Positions 23,617 through 33,083 are shown, numbered from the stretch's first letter. The stretch is 64,000 nucleotides of DNA from CAXBCP01 sp963977005 (GCA_963977005.1 CAXBMQ010000014.1:53774-117773), one strand, 5' to 3'. A program made the numbers and translations. Notes: generated by a model not told the origin, from the letters alone.

Positions 23617-24558
23617 TCATACGCTGCCGTACCAGGCGAGAATCGCGGTGAGCGTGACGACGGAAAACACGGTCGACATCACGATCCCGGCCGACGCCCG
23701 TTGCACGTAAACCCCGTTCTGCTGCGCGGTAACGAAGACCAGCGCCCCGGTCGGCAGAGCCGCCAGAAGGACGGCGCTGACTGCCCAGAATTTGTCCATC
23801 TCGAAGACGTGGAACGCGAGATACCAGGTAAGTGCCGGCTGGCCGATTAGCTTGAAGAACGTGATCCAGGCAACCTCGGCAAGGCCTGCCGTGATCCGCT
23901 GGCCGACGAGGAACAGGCCGAGGGCGAACAGCGCACCGGGGGCCGCCGCCGCACCGAGGATACGGCAGAGGTTTTCGAGCGGGACCGGCACGGTCAGCTG
24001 TGCCGCACTGATGGCGAGGCCTAGCACCGGGGCGACGACCAGCGGGTTTTTCGCCAGCGCGCCGAGGATACCGGCGGCGATCGCAGCACTGCTCCGCCGG
24101 TCTGCCTCGTCCTTTACGGCAGCGACCCAGGCGGTCATCGCGCCATAGAAAAACATATTGAGAACCGTCGCCGTGACCGCCGGCAGCACGCGGTCTTCGC
24201 CGAACGCCGCGATGAACAGCGGGATCCCCATGTACCCGGTATTGGAAAACAGGGCCGTCATTGCATGCAGGCCGTTCGAGGCGCCGCGGTTGGCGAAAAG
24301 ATACCTGCTGCCGAGAACAACGAAGATACCGGTGCCGAGAATACCGAGCGATACCGTCAGGATGAAGTCGGCGTTCAGGATGCGGTCGACCGGCGTGACC
24401 GCCATGCCGATAAAGATCAGCGGCGGTAACGCGAACCAGTAGACGAACGCGTTCAGCGCCTCCGAGCTTGTCGCGCCCAGCAGCTTTACCCGACCGGCGA
24501 GATATCCACACAGGATGATTCCGAAAACGGGAAGGGCGACATTTAGGACGGCTTGCAC
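23617..24558 (-). CDS. AEC family (auxin efflux carrier-like) transporter
   Basis: About 313 residues with ten hydrophobic segments. NALPVFGIILCGYLAGR-like opening, LFSNTGYMGIPLFIAAFG in the first half and PTGALVFVTAQQNGVYVQRAS in the second half are AEC signatures. Such carriers export small organic acids or auxin-like compounds. The start is uncertain: GTG at 24558 gives the family's normal length; a TTG at 24603 would add 15 residues. The gene is divergent from the GMC oxidoreductase with only about 46 bases between starts. Confidence 0.87.
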   Translation of the reverse strand: MQAVLNVALPVFGIILCGYLAGRVKLLGATSSEALNAFVYWFALPPLIFIGMAVTPVDRILNADFILTVSLGILGTGIFVVLGSRYLFANRGASNGLHAMTALFSNTGYMGIPLFIAAFGEDRVLPAVTATVLNMFFYGAMTAWVAAVKDEADRRSSAAIAAGILGALAKNPLVVAPVLGLAISAAQLTVPVPLENLCRILGAAAAPGALFALGLFLVGQRITAGLAEVAWITFFKLIGQPALTWYLAFHVFEMDKFWAVSAVLLAALPTGALVFVTAQQNGVYVQRASAGIVMSTVFSVVTLTAILAWYGSV

Positions 24559-24604
24559 GGCGGGAGCGTTCCGATGAAGATGAGACCAGCGGGAGGACCA
24601 CAAT

Positions 24605-26230
24605 ATGCCGGAAACCGGCGTTAAAAACTTCGATAATTTCGATTATGTCGTCGTCGGCGCCGGGACAGCGGGTTGCGTGCTGGCGAACCGCCTGAGCGCG
24701 GATGCGGACGTCAACGTCCTGCTGCTCGAAGCCGGCGGCAGGGATAACTATTTCTGGATCAAAATACCCGTCGGCTATCTGTATACGATGGGCAACCCGC
24801 GCACCGACTGGTGCTTCCGGACAGAGGAGGAGCCCGGCCTGAACGGCCGCGCGCTGGCCTATCCGCGCGGGCGCACCCTCGGCGGCTGTTCGGCGATCAA
24901 CGGCATGATCTACATGCGCGGCCAGGCGCGGGACTACGACCAGTGGCGCCAGATGGGCAATACCGGCTGGGGCTGGGACGACGTGTTGCCGGTGTTCCGG
25001 AAATCCGAGGATTTCGCCGGTGGCGAGAGCGACCTGCACGGTACCGGCGGCGAGTGGCGGGTCGAGGACCAGCGCCTGTCCTGGGACGTCCTGAATGCGT
25101 TCCGCGAAGCCTGTGCCGAGATCGGTATCCCCAAGACCGAGGATTTTAACGGCGGGACCAATGAAGGCGCCGGGTATTTCCAGGTGAACCAGAAGCGCGG
25201 CGTGCGGTGGAGCGCGGCGCATGCTTTTCTGCATCCGATCACGCACCGCAAGAACCTCACCGTGCTGACGAAGGCGCAGGCGAAAAAGCTCACCGTGTCG
25301 GAGGGCCGGGTGACGGGGGTCGATTTCTGGCTCGACGGGGCGGACGCGCATGCGGATGCCAAATGCGAGGTTGTGCTTGCCTCCGGCGCGGTCGGCTCGC
25401 CGCAGATTTTGCAGCTCTCGGGCATCGGCCCGGCGCCGTTGCTGCGTGAGCACGGTATCGATGTCGCGCATGACCTGCCGGGCGTCGGCGAGAACCTGCA
25501 GGACCATCTGCAGATCCGCGCGGTCTACAAGGTACAGAATGCGAAAACCCTGAACGAGCGCGCCAACAGCCTGATCGGCAGGGCGGGCATGGGGCTCGAA
25601 TACCTGCTGTTCAAGCGCGGCCCCATGACCATGGCGCCGAGCCAGCTCGGCGTGTTCACCAAATCGGACGACAGCCGCGAGACGCCGAACCTGCAATATC
25701 ATGTCCAGCCGCTCTCGCTCGACAGGTTCGGCGAGCCGCTGCATCCGTTTCCCGCCATTACGGCGTCGGTGTGCAACCTGCGGCCCGACAGCCGCGGGCA
25801 TATCCGCATCAAGAGCCCCGATGCGCGCGCCAAGCCGTCGATCCGCCCGAACTACCTGACGGCGGAGAGCGACCGCCAGATTGCCGCCAATGCGCTGAAA
25901 CTGACGCGCAAAATCGTCGCCGCCCCGGCCATGGAAAAATACGCGCCGGAGGAATATCTGCCGGGTGCGCAGATATCCAGCGACGAGGATCTGGCTAGGT
26001 CGGCGGGCGATATCGCGACGACGATCTTTCATCCCGTCGGCACCTGCAGGATGGGCAGCGACGACATGGCGGTGGTCGACGACCGGCTGCGCCTGCGCGG
26101 CATGGGCGGCCTGCGCATCGCCGATGCCTCGATCATGCCGACAATCACGTCCGGCAACACCAATTCGCCGACAATCATGATCGCGGAAAAGGCGGCGGAG
26201 ATGATGAAGGAAGACCGGGTGACCCGATGA
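24605..26230 (+). CDS. GMC-family FAD oxidoreductase (choline/alcohol dehydrogenase type)
   Basis: A 541-residue flavoprotein. The FAD dinucleotide site is VVVGAGTAGCVLANRLS (15-31), GMC signature 1 is YPRGRTLGGCSAINGMIYMR near residue 87, signature 2 is GAVGSPQILQLSGIG near 265, and the catalytic C-terminus has HPVGTCRMG with the active-site histidine and SGNTNSPT. It would oxidise an alcohol to the aldehyde. It overlaps the P450 gene by ATGA, so the two enzymes probably act on the same compound, hydroxylation by P450 then oxidation. GGAGG precedes the start. Confidence 0.92.
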   Translation: MPETGVKNFDNFDYVVVGAGTAGCVLANRLSADADVNVLLLEAGGRDNYFWIKIPVGYLYTMGNPRTDWCFRTEEEPGLNGRALAYPRGRTLGGCSAINGMIYMRGQARDYDQWRQMGNTGWGWDDVLPVFRKSEDFAGGESDLHGTGGEWRVEDQRLSWDVLNAFREACAEIGIPKTEDFNGGTNEGAGYFQVNQKRGVRWSAAHAFLHPITHRKNLTVLTKAQAKKLTVSEGRVTGVDFWLDGADAHADAKCEVVLASGAVGSPQILQLSGIGPAPLLREHGIDVAHDLPGVGENLQDHLQIRAVYKVQNAKTLNERANSLIGRAGMGLEYLLFKRGPMTMAPSQLGVFTKSDDSRETPNLQYHVQPLSLDRFGEPLHPFPAITASVCNLRPDSRGHIRIKSPDARAKPSIRPNYLTAESDRQIAANALKLTRKIVAAPAMEKYAPEEYLPGAQISSDEDLARSAGDIATTIFHPVGTCRMGSDDMAVVDDRLRLRGMGGLRIADASIMPTITSGNTNSPTIMIAEKAAEMMKEDRVTR

Positions 26231-27480
26231 CCGACAGCAAGCTTTACGACGGCATTGCCGATCTTGGCGCCGATGCCGCCGCGGCCTTCGATATCGCCGC
26301 CCTCGACCGGGATTTCTACGAAAACCCCTATCCGGTCTTTCATGCGCTGCGCCGTCATGCGCCGGTGCACAGGATGCCGGGCGGCGCCTGGTTCCTGACA
26401 CGCCACGCCGATCTCGATGCGGTCTATCACGACCCCGTGCTGTTTTCGTCCGACAAGACGGTCGATTTCAAAAAAACCATGGGTGACACCTCGCTCTACG
26501 AGCATCACACGACGAGCCTGGTGTTCAACGATCCGCCGGGTCACACGCGGGTGCGCAAGCGTCTTGCGCCGGCCTTTACGCCGCGGGCGCTGCGCGCTCT
26601 CGAATCCCGGGTCGAAGAGGTCGTCGCGGCCTCGCTGGACGAGGTCGCCGAAATGGGGTCGTTCGACCTGCTGCACGATTTTGCCATGAAGCTGCCGATC
26701 GAACTGATCGGCGACATGCTGGGCGTGCCGCGCGCGGACCGTCACCTGCTGTCGCCCTGGGCGGTCGCCATCCTCGGCGGCCTGGAAGCCAACCTCACGC
26801 CGGCGCAGCGCGACGACGCATCGCTCGCGGTCGACAATTTCAAGGACTATCTGCGCTGGCTGATCGCCGAGCGGCAGAAAAACCCGCTCTCGGGCGAGGA
26901 TGGCGAGGTGCTGTCCAAGCTTGTCGGCCCCGATGCCGACGGCGAGACGCTGACCGAGCTGGAACTGCTGCATAACTGCATCTTCCTGCTCAATGCCGGG
27001 CACGAAACCACGGCGAACTCCATGACCAACGGCATAGACGCATTGTTGCGGTTCCCCGATCAGCTTGACCGGTTGCGGGCCGATCCCGACCTGATCGTCA
27101 GCGCCGTCGAGGAACTGCTGCGCTTTGAAAGTTCGGTTCAGCTGAGCAACCGGAAGCTGACGGCCGATGCAGACGTCGGCGGTGTGGCGATGAAAAAAGG
27201 CGATTACGTCTGGCTGTGCATCGGGGCGGCGAACCGCGATCCGGCGGAATTTCCCGATCCCGACACCGTCGATATCGGGCGGGAGCGGAACAAGCATCTC
27301 GCCTTTGGCGCGGGTATCCACGCCTGTGCCGGCATGTCGCTCGGACGGATGGAAACCCGCATCGCGCTGAACGGCTTCATCCGGCGTTTCGGGCAGATCG
27401 AGCCGTCCGGGACGGCGTTACGCCATCCCCGCGCACGTTTTCGCGGGTTTATGGATTATCCGGTGACAGTGTCGGCCTGA
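26227..27480 (+). CDS. Cytochrome P450
   Basis: A 417-residue soluble class I bacterial P450. The I-helix oxygen-binding motif is NAGHETTAN, the K-helix ExxR is in AVEELLRFES, and the haem-cysteine loop is FGAGIHACAGMSLGRME with the ligand at C367. FLTRHADLDAVYHDP near the N-terminus is typical of CYP families of proteobacteria. Electrons would come from a ferredoxin and reductase that are not nearby. Substrate unknown; the coupled GMC dehydrogenase suggests a hydroxylated product that is further oxidised. Confidence 0.95.
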   Translation: MTDSKLYDGIADLGADAAAAFDIAALDRDFYENPYPVFHALRRHAPVHRMPGGAWFLTRHADLDAVYHDPVLFSSDKTVDFKKTMGDTSLYEHHTTSLVFNDPPGHTRVRKRLAPAFTPRALRALESRVEEVVAASLDEVAEMGSFDLLHDFAMKLPIELIGDMLGVPRADRHLLSPWAVAILGGLEANLTPAQRDDASLAVDNFKDYLRWLIAERQKNPLSGEDGEVLSKLVGPDADGETLTELELLHNCIFLLNAGHETTANSMTNGIDALLRFPDQLDRLRADPDLIVSAVEELLRFESSVQLSNRKLTADADVGGVAMKKGDYVWLCIGAANRDPAEFPDPDTVDIGRERNKHLAFGAGIHACAGMSLGRMETRIALNGFIRRFGQIEPSGTALRHPRARFRGFMDYPVTVSA

Positions 27481-27513
27481 ATGCCGCATCCAAAAGTGGT
27501 CCGCTGCAATCGA

Positions 27514-27542
27514 TTGACGCCAAACCGATACGCCCTTAGGTT
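27514..27542 (+). promoter_or_regulatory. Predicted promoter of lysK
   Basis: TTGACG (27514-27519), 17 bases, TAGGTT (27537-27542). The expected transcript start near 27549 leaves a 28-base leader with GGAGG before the TTG start codon. The -10 element is a weak match. Confidence 0.4.
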
Positions 27543-27576
27543 CCCGGCGCTCTGAAACACCCGGAGGATCAGGCAG

Positions 27577-29163
27577 TTGGCCGATCTGAAATCTCTCGGC
27601 GCGGACGCCAAGGCGTGGCCGTTCGCCGAGGCGCGCAGTCTTCTGAAACGTACCGCCGGCAAGGTGCCCGAAAAGGGCTACGTGCTGTTCGAGACCGGTT
27701 ACGGACCCTCCGGCCTGCCGCATATCGGCACCTTCGGCGAGGTCGTGCGCACCACCATGGTGCGCCGCGCGTTCGAGGCGATGTCCGACATCCCGACCAG
27801 GCTGTTCGCGTTCTCCGACGATATGGACGGTCTCCGCAAGGTGCCTGACAACGTGCCGCAACAGGAAATGATGGCCGAACACCTCGGCAAGCCGCTGACC
27901 AGCGTGCCGGACCCCTTCGGCACCCATGAAAGCTTCGGACATCACAACAATGCCCGCCTGCAGGCATTCCTCGACCGGTTCGGCTTCGACTACGACTTCA
28001 AAAGCGCGACCGACTGCTACAAATCCGGGATGTTCGACAACACGCTGCTCGATATTCTGCGTCTCCATGACCGGATCACCGGCGTGATCAAGCCGACCCT
28101 CGGCGAAGCGCGCCGCGAAACCTACAGCCCCTTCCTGCCGGTCTGTGAAAAAACCGGCCGCGTGCTGCTCGCCAGGATCGTCGAGACCAAGCCGGATGAC
28201 GGCACCGTCGTGTATGAGGACGAGGACGGTTCGCTGGTCGAAACGCCGGTCACCGGCGGACGCTGCAAACTGCAGTGGAAAGCCGACTGGGCCATGCGCT
28301 GGACCGCTTTGTCGGTCGATTACGAGATGTCGGGCAAGGATCTGATCGATTCAGTCCGTCTTTCGGGCCAGATCTGCAAGATTTTGGGCGGAACGCCGCC
28401 TGATGGCTTCACCTATGAGCTTTTTCTCGACGAAAACGGCGAAAAGATCTCCAAATCGCGCGGAAACGGGCTTTCCGTGGAAGAATGGCTCGAATACGCC
28501 ACGCCGGAAAGCCTGTCGCTTTACATGTACAACTCGCCGCGCAAGGCGAAACGGCTGTATTTCGACGCCATTCCGCGCCATGTCGACGACTACCTGACGC
28601 ATCTGGAAAAATTCGGCGATCAGGAAGACGCCCAGCGTCTCGAAAACCCGGCCTGGCACATCCACAACGGCGCACCGCCCGCGCCCGAGGGACATGTCAC
28701 GTTCGGCCTGCTGCTGAACCTCGCGAGCGTCTGCAATACCGAGGATCCCGCGGTGCTGTGGGGCTTTATCACCCGCTACGCGCCGACGGCGACACCGGAA
28801 ACCGCGCCGATTCTCGACACGCTGGTCGGCAACGCCATTGCCTATTACCGGGATTTCGTAAAACCGAACAAGAGCTACCGCGCGCCCGACGCCAAGGAAT
28901 GCGCCGCGCTGCAGGAACTGGTCGCCGCGATGCAGGCGATGCCCGCCGATGTGGATGCGGAAACCATCCAGACCGAGGTTTACGAGGTCGGCAAGCGGCA
29001 TGACTTCGAAAACCTGCGCGACTGGTTCAAGGCGCTGTACGAAGTGCTGCTCGGCCAGAGCCAGGGACCGCGTTTCGGATCGTTCGCGGCGCTCTATGGC
29101 AAGGACGAAACCGTCGCCCTGATCAATCGGGTCCTTGCCGGCGAAAGCGCGGCCGCCGAATAA
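27577..29163 (+). CDS. lysK: Lysyl-tRNA synthetase, class I
   Basis: Archaeal-type class I LysRS of 528 residues, the form used by most alphaproteobacteria in place of class II LysS. The HIGH equivalent is H49-I-G-T52 in GLPHIGTFGE; the KMSKS equivalent is K290-I-S-K-S294. FAFSDDMDGLRKVPDN and SFGHHNNARLQAF are family blocks. The start is TTG, supported by CCCGGAGGATC upstream. Essential for charging tRNA-Lys in the cytosol. The synthetase in this window is intact at both ends. Confidence 0.96.
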   Translation: MADLKSLGADAKAWPFAEARSLLKRTAGKVPEKGYVLFETGYGPSGLPHIGTFGEVVRTTMVRRAFEAMSDIPTRLFAFSDDMDGLRKVPDNVPQQEMMAEHLGKPLTSVPDPFGTHESFGHHNNARLQAFLDRFGFDYDFKSATDCYKSGMFDNTLLDILRLHDRITGVIKPTLGEARRETYSPFLPVCEKTGRVLLARIVETKPDDGTVVYEDEDGSLVETPVTGGRCKLQWKADWAMRWTALSVDYEMSGKDLIDSVRLSGQICKILGGTPPDGFTYELFLDENGEKISKSRGNGLSVEEWLEYATPESLSLYMYNSPRKAKRLYFDAIPRHVDDYLTHLEKFGDQEDAQRLENPAWHIHNGAPPAPEGHVTFGLLLNLASVCNTEDPAVLWGFITRYAPTATPETAPILDTLVGNAIAYYRDFVKPNKSYRAPDAKECAALQELVAAMQAMPADVDAETIQTEVYEVGKRHDFENLRDWFKALYEVLLGQSQGPRFGSFAALYGKDETVALINRVLAGESAAAE

Positions 29164-29194
29164 TCCAAAACGCCGCATCGCCCGTAAACGGGCC

Positions 29195-29656
29195 ATGAAT
29201 ATCTTCTATCTCGACCGAGATATCGACCGTGCCGTGCGCTATCACTGCGACAGTCATGTGGTGAAGATGTGCCTCGAGACGGCACAGATCCTGTGTACGG
29301 CGCTGCACCGCTACGACCAGCCGGCGAAATACAAGCCGACCCATGTAAAGCACCCGTCGGTATTGTGGGCGGGTGACAGTCTCGCACATTTCCGATGGCT
29401 GAAGCGGTTCGGCAAGGCGCTGTGTGCCGAATATACCCATCGCTACGGCAAGCGGCATGCGTCGGAGGATGTCATCGACGGCCTGCCCGACGCGCCGCCG
29501 CTGCCGGACGCCGGATGGACGGAGCCGCCCCAGGCGATGCCCGACACCTGCAAGCGGGCCGACCCGGTCGACGGCTACCGCGCATTCTATGTCGCTGAAA
29601 AAGCGCACTTTGCGAAATGGACCCATCGGCCGGTCCCCGATTTCATGCGGGACTAA
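29195..29656 (+). CDS. Conserved protein of a family common in phages, function unknown
   Basis: A 153-residue protein opening MNIFYLDRDIDRAVRYHCDS, then HVVKMCLETAQILCTALHRY, YKPTHVKHPSVLWAGDS, FRWLKRFGKALCAEYTHRYGK, PPQAMPDTCKRADPVDGYRAFY and a terminal KAHFAKWTHRPVPDFM. I recognise the pattern from uncharacterised proteins frequent in cyanophages and other tailed phages, and scattered in bacteria. Conserved histidines, a cysteine and tryptophans suggest an enzyme or nucleic-acid binder, but none is established. It lies 31 bases after lysK on the same strand. Confidence 0.75.
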   Translation: MNIFYLDRDIDRAVRYHCDSHVVKMCLETAQILCTALHRYDQPAKYKPTHVKHPSVLWAGDSLAHFRWLKRFGKALCAEYTHRYGKRHASEDVIDGLPDAPPLPDAGWTEPPQAMPDTCKRADPVDGYRAFYVAEKAHFAKWTHRPVPDFMRD

Positions 29657-29683
29657 TTCCCGCTTCCGGAAGGGTGACGTTGC

Positions 29684-30514
29684 TCAGGCAGGTTTCCAGC
29701 CAAGGCCGAGCCGCGCGTAGTTCGGCATCATCACTTTACCGTCTTCGCGATAGGGCTCGAAAGCGGCGCGCAGCGTATCCATCAGGGCGCCGCGCCCGGC
29801 ATCGTCAAGCCTCTCGACCGTGTCCGAATAGCCGCGGATCAGCGCGCGGTTGATGTAATCGTCCAGATCGTCGACCGGGCGCTTGTAACGCATCTCGCGC
29901 TCCTCGACGTTGACGCACCCGGCGGTCTCCAGAATGTCCGAAAGCTGTCCGGGTTGTCCCAGGCTGTGACGATGGGGCGCGGGCCCTTCTGCCTGCCCCG
30001 TCGCTTCGGCGATCGCGCGGCGGATGACGAAGAAGGGCGGGTTTTCGTCGTAAGGTCCCCAGACGACATAGCCGACGCGCCCGCCGGGTTTGAGAACCCG
30101 GAGCGCTTCGCCGGCGGCCGTGACCTTGTCTTCCGGAAACATCAGGCCGAACCGGCAGGTCACGCAGTCGAAGCTGTTGTCCCGAAAGGCGAGTGCCGTC
30201 ATGTCGGCCGCGGCGACGCTCATCACGTCGAGCCCGACATTGACCGAGCGTTCGCGGGCTTTGGCCAGCATCTCCGGTGTCAGGTCGCAGGCGGTCACCG
30301 CGCCCAGGGCGCCGACGGCCAGTCCGATACTTATCGCCGGATCGCCCGTGCCGGAGCCCAGATCGAGCACCCGTTCGCCGGGCGCGATGCCGGCAAGCTC
30401 TATCAGCATCCGGTTCAGGGTGTCGTCGGTTGACAGGCTATGTGCGGCGGTGGCGGTCCAGCCGCTGCTGCGGCCTTTCCAGTGGTCGCGGCCAACCTGG
30501 TTCTGATCTTCCAT
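29684..30514 (-). CDS. Class I SAM-dependent methyltransferase
   Basis: A 276-residue Rossmann methyltransferase. Motif I is VLDLGSGTGDPAISIGLA near residue 49, the acidic post-I residue is in VTACDLTPEML, motif II is FDCVTCRFGLMFPED and motif III LRVLKPGGRVGYVVWG, resembling UbiE/MenG-like enzymes. The start overlaps the aminotransferase stop as TGATG. Small-molecule target unknown. Last gene of the sufE-aminotransferase-methyltransferase set. Confidence 0.88.
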   Translation of the reverse strand: MEDQNQVGRDHWKGRSSGWTATAAHSLSTDDTLNRMLIELAGIAPGERVLDLGSGTGDPAISIGLAVGALGAVTACDLTPEMLAKARERSVNVGLDVMSVAAADMTALAFRDNSFDCVTCRFGLMFPEDKVTAAGEALRVLKPGGRVGYVVWGPYDENPPFFVIRRAIAEATGQAEGPAPHRHSLGQPGQLSDILETAGCVNVEEREMRYKRPVDDLDDYINRALIRGYSDTVERLDDAGRGALMDTLRAAFEPYREDGKVMMPNYARLGLGWKPA

Positions 30515-31371
30515 CAGGTTTTCTTGGCGCCCTCGCGTGCGGCGAAATCGAAATAAAGTTCGCGCGCCCGCGTCGCGACCGGGCCGATCTGGTAATGCGT
30601 GTCGGCCACCTGAATGACAGGTTGGATCTTGGAATAGTTTCCGGTCAGGAATACTTCGTCCGCCGCCGCAAGGTCATTGAGCGTCAGTGTCATCTCGGCG
30701 ACGCGATAGCCGTCATCGGTCAGCAGTTCCATGATGCGCCGCCGGGTCAGCCCGGACAGGAACGCGCCGTTGGCCGCCGGCGTCTGCACCACGCCATCGC
30801 GGACGATAAACAGATTGTTCGTCGCGAACTCGGCGACGTTTCCCATCGCATCCAGGACAACGGCAGTGCCGAAGCCTTTCTGGCGCGCCTCCATCATGGC
30901 GCGGGCGACATTCGGATACAGGCAGGACGCCTTGGCGTTGGTCGGCGCGGCTTCGGGCGTCGGACGGCGATAGCTGGAAATCATGGTTTTGATGCCGCCC
31001 CAGGCCGGCATCGGCGCCTCGAAGACGGTCAGGATGAACTGCGTCGATTCCAGGTTCGGGGCGACGAATCCGTCCTCGAAATACATCATCGGGCGGATGT
31101 ACAATTCTGCGTCTTCCGGGAACTTTTCGATTCCCTCCCAGGCGAGCGCGACGATTTCGTCGGCCGTCAGGGGCGCGGTCATGCCGAACGCCTTCCCCGA
31201 GTCGATAATCCGCGCGCAATGCCGGTCGAGGTCGGGCGCCAGCCGGCCGATCGACCGCGCTCCGTCAAACACCGAAGATGCCATCCACCAGGCATGACTC
31301 ATCGGCCCCAGCATGGGCTCATTGCCCTCGTACCACGTGCCGTCCTTCCAGGTGAACGACGCGCGGTCCAT
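30514..31371 (-). CDS. Class IV PLP aminotransferase (branched-chain type)
   Basis: A 285-residue fold-type IV transaminase. The PLP lysine is K147 in TNAKASCLYPN; GNVAEFATNNLFIVRDG near residue 175 and FLSGLTRRRIMELL near 205 are the family motifs; EVFLTGNYSKIQPVIQV near 240 binds the phosphate region. It may act as branched-chain aminotransferase (IlvE-like) or on D-amino acids; the subfamily is not decided by eye. Coupled by one-base overlaps to sufE upstream and a methyltransferase downstream. Confidence 0.87.
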   Translation of the reverse strand: MDRASFTWKDGTWYEGNEPMLGPMSHAWWMASSVFDGARSIGRLAPDLDRHCARIIDSGKAFGMTAPLTADEIVALAWEGIEKFPEDAELYIRPMMYFEDGFVAPNLESTQFILTVFEAPMPAWGGIKTMISSYRRPTPEAAPTNAKASCLYPNVARAMMEARQKGFGTAVVLDAMGNVAEFATNNLFIVRDGVVQTPAANGAFLSGLTRRRIMELLTDDGYRVAEMTLTLNDLAAADEVFLTGNYSKIQPVIQVADTHYQIGPVATRARELYFDFAAREGAKKT

Positions 31372-31853
31372 CAGTTCAGGGCTTCCGGATTCAGGGGAAT
31401 GACGTTGTCGGCATCGGCGCCGCTATCTTCGTCGCGGAATGCCTTTGCATAGGCATGTATGCGCGTCACCATGGCATGCAGGCCGTTGGCGCGACTGCCG
31501 CTCAGATGCGAGCCAAGTTCCAGCACCTCGAAAAAGGCGGGTGGCGTGCCGATGATTTCCTCCGGCGTGCGGCCCGAATAGACGCGCAGCAGCAGGGCCA
31601 CCAGACCGCGTACGATCATGGCATCCGAATCCGCGTCGAAATAGATTTTGCCGTCTTCGCGCCGTGCGTGAAACCAGACCTGGGACTGGCAGCCCGGTAC
31701 TTTGTGCGCATCGTCTTTCTTGTCATCGGGCAGGTCGGGCAGGGCCTTGCCGAGCTCGATGATGTATTCGTAACGCTGGACCCAGTCGTCGAAGAACGCG
31801 AATTCGTCGACGATTTCCTGAGTTGTTTGGTCGATTGTGTCGGTGTCGGTCAT
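31371..31853 (-). CDS. sufE: SufE sulfur-acceptor protein
   Basis: A 160-residue partner of the SufS cysteine desulfurase in Fe-S cluster assembly. The sulfur-accepting cysteine is C55 in KVPGCQSQVW, flanked by DWVQRYEYIIELGKALP and the loop ADSDAMIVRGLVALLLRVYSG, all typical. No other suf gene is adjacent. It is divergent from pyrD. Confidence 0.94.
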   Translation of the reverse strand: MTDTDTIDQTTQEIVDEFAFFDDWVQRYEYIIELGKALPDLPDDKKDDAHKVPGCQSQVWFHARREDGKIYFDADSDAMIVRGLVALLLRVYSGRTPEEIIGTPPAFFEVLELGSHLSGSRANGLHAMVTRIHAYAKAFRDEDSGADADNVIPLNPEALN

Positions 31854-31969
31854 GGGACCGATATAGTCGGGTTTACCGGCCCGATCAATGGATCGAGGTG
31901 CGCGCGCCGGTTTTTCGGCCTCGCGATTCGGGATAGTTTGGCGGCGACCATTGCATCAGGGCCCGACCG

Positions 31970-33040
31970 TTGACAGATATCCATTCGCTGCTGCTCCCCG
32001 TCCTCCGCTTGCTGCCGCCGGAGGCTGCCCATCGCGCCACCATCCGCGCGCTTGCCTGGGGCCTGGGTCCGACGGATAAAACGCCGGACGATCCGGTTCT
32101 CGCGACATCGGTCTGGGGGCTGGATTTCCGCAACCCGGTCGGCTTGTCGGCCGGATTCGACAAGGGCGCCGAGGTGCCCGATGCGATGCTGGCGGCGGGA
32201 TTCGGTTTTGTCGAAGCGGGCACTGTCACACCGCTGCCGCAGCCTGGTAACCCGAAACCGCGCATGTTCCGGTTGTCCGAAGACAACGCGGCAATCAACC
32301 GGCTCGGATTCAACGGCCAGGGGCTGGCACCCTATGTCCGGCGGGTGGCCCGGCGGGGCCGGGGGCTCGGTCCGTTCGGCGCCAACATCGGCAAGAACAA
32401 GGTGACAGAGGATGGCGCCGCCGACTACGAAATCGGGATCGAGGCTGTCGCGCCGTATGCCGACTATCTGGTGGCCAATATTTCTTCGCCCAATACGCCC
32501 GGTCTTCGTGCGATGCAGGGCCGTGAAATCCTTGCGGATATGATCGGCCGGGTATTGCAGGCCCGCGCCCGGGCGGTCCCCGACGCCGAAAAAAGACCCC
32601 CGCTGATCGTCAAGATTGCGCCGGACCTGGACGACGGCGACCGCGCCGATATCGCCGCGGTCATTATGGATACCGGCGTCGATGGCATGACCGTCGCCAA
32701 TACCACGGTGCAGCGGCCGTCCGACATGACGGACCCGCAAAGCGCAGAAGCCGGTGGGTTGAGCGGCGCGCCGCTGTTTCCCATTGCGCTGGAAATTGTC
32801 GGCGACATGTATCGCCGGACCGGCGGCAGCGTGCCTATCATCGGGTGCGGCGGTATCGCCAGCGGCGCCGATGCCTATGCAATGATCCGGGCCGGGGCAT
32901 CGATCGTGCAGCTATATACCGCGCTGGTATTTCACGGTCCGGCGCTGATCCCGCGCATCAAGCAGGAGTTGACGGTACTTCTGAAACGGGACGGCTTTGC
33001 GCATGTCGCCGATGCGGTGGGCGCTGACGCCAAAGACTGA
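31970..33040 (+). CDS. pyrD: Dihydroorotate dehydrogenase (quinone), class 2
   Basis: Membrane-associated FMN enzyme of pyrimidine synthesis, 356 residues. Class 2 features: an N-terminal helical extension (LLLPVLRLLPPEAAHRATIR), then NPVGLSAGFDKGAEVPDAM, GTVTPLPQPGNPKPRMFRL, NRLGFNGQG, NISSPNTPGLR with the catalytic serine, and the FMN phosphate site GCGGIASGADAYAMIRAGAS. The start codon is TTG. It donates electrons to ubiquinone in the inner membrane. Confidence 0.95.
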   Translation: MTDIHSLLLPVLRLLPPEAAHRATIRALAWGLGPTDKTPDDPVLATSVWGLDFRNPVGLSAGFDKGAEVPDAMLAAGFGFVEAGTVTPLPQPGNPKPRMFRLSEDNAAINRLGFNGQGLAPYVRRVARRGRGLGPFGANIGKNKVTEDGAADYEIGIEAVAPYADYLVANISSPNTPGLRAMQGREILADMIGRVLQARARAVPDAEKRPPLIVKIAPDLDDGDRADIAAVIMDTGVDGMTVANTTVQRPSDMTDPQSAEAGGLSGAPLFPIALEIVGDMYRRTGGSVPIIGCGGIASGADAYAMIRAGASIVQLYTALVFHGPALIPRIKQELTVLLKRDGFAHVADAVGADAKD

Positions 33041-33064
33041 AATCGGGCTTATTCGGTCGGTTTC

Positions 33065-33080
33065 TTAACCCAATATCAAC
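33065..33080 (+). promoter_or_regulatory. CtrA-like box 1 upstream of the TipF-like gene
   Basis: TTAA, seven bases, TCAAC: one mismatch from the CtrA consensus TTAA-N7-TTAAC. It lies about 50 bases before the start codon. Confidence 0.45.
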
Positions 33081-33083
33081 CGG

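Noticed and set aside
22634..26401. 1255-codon minus-strand frame across the kinase, AEC and GMC genes
   Set aside because: It lacks any domain pattern and runs through three genes with clear motifs in other frames.
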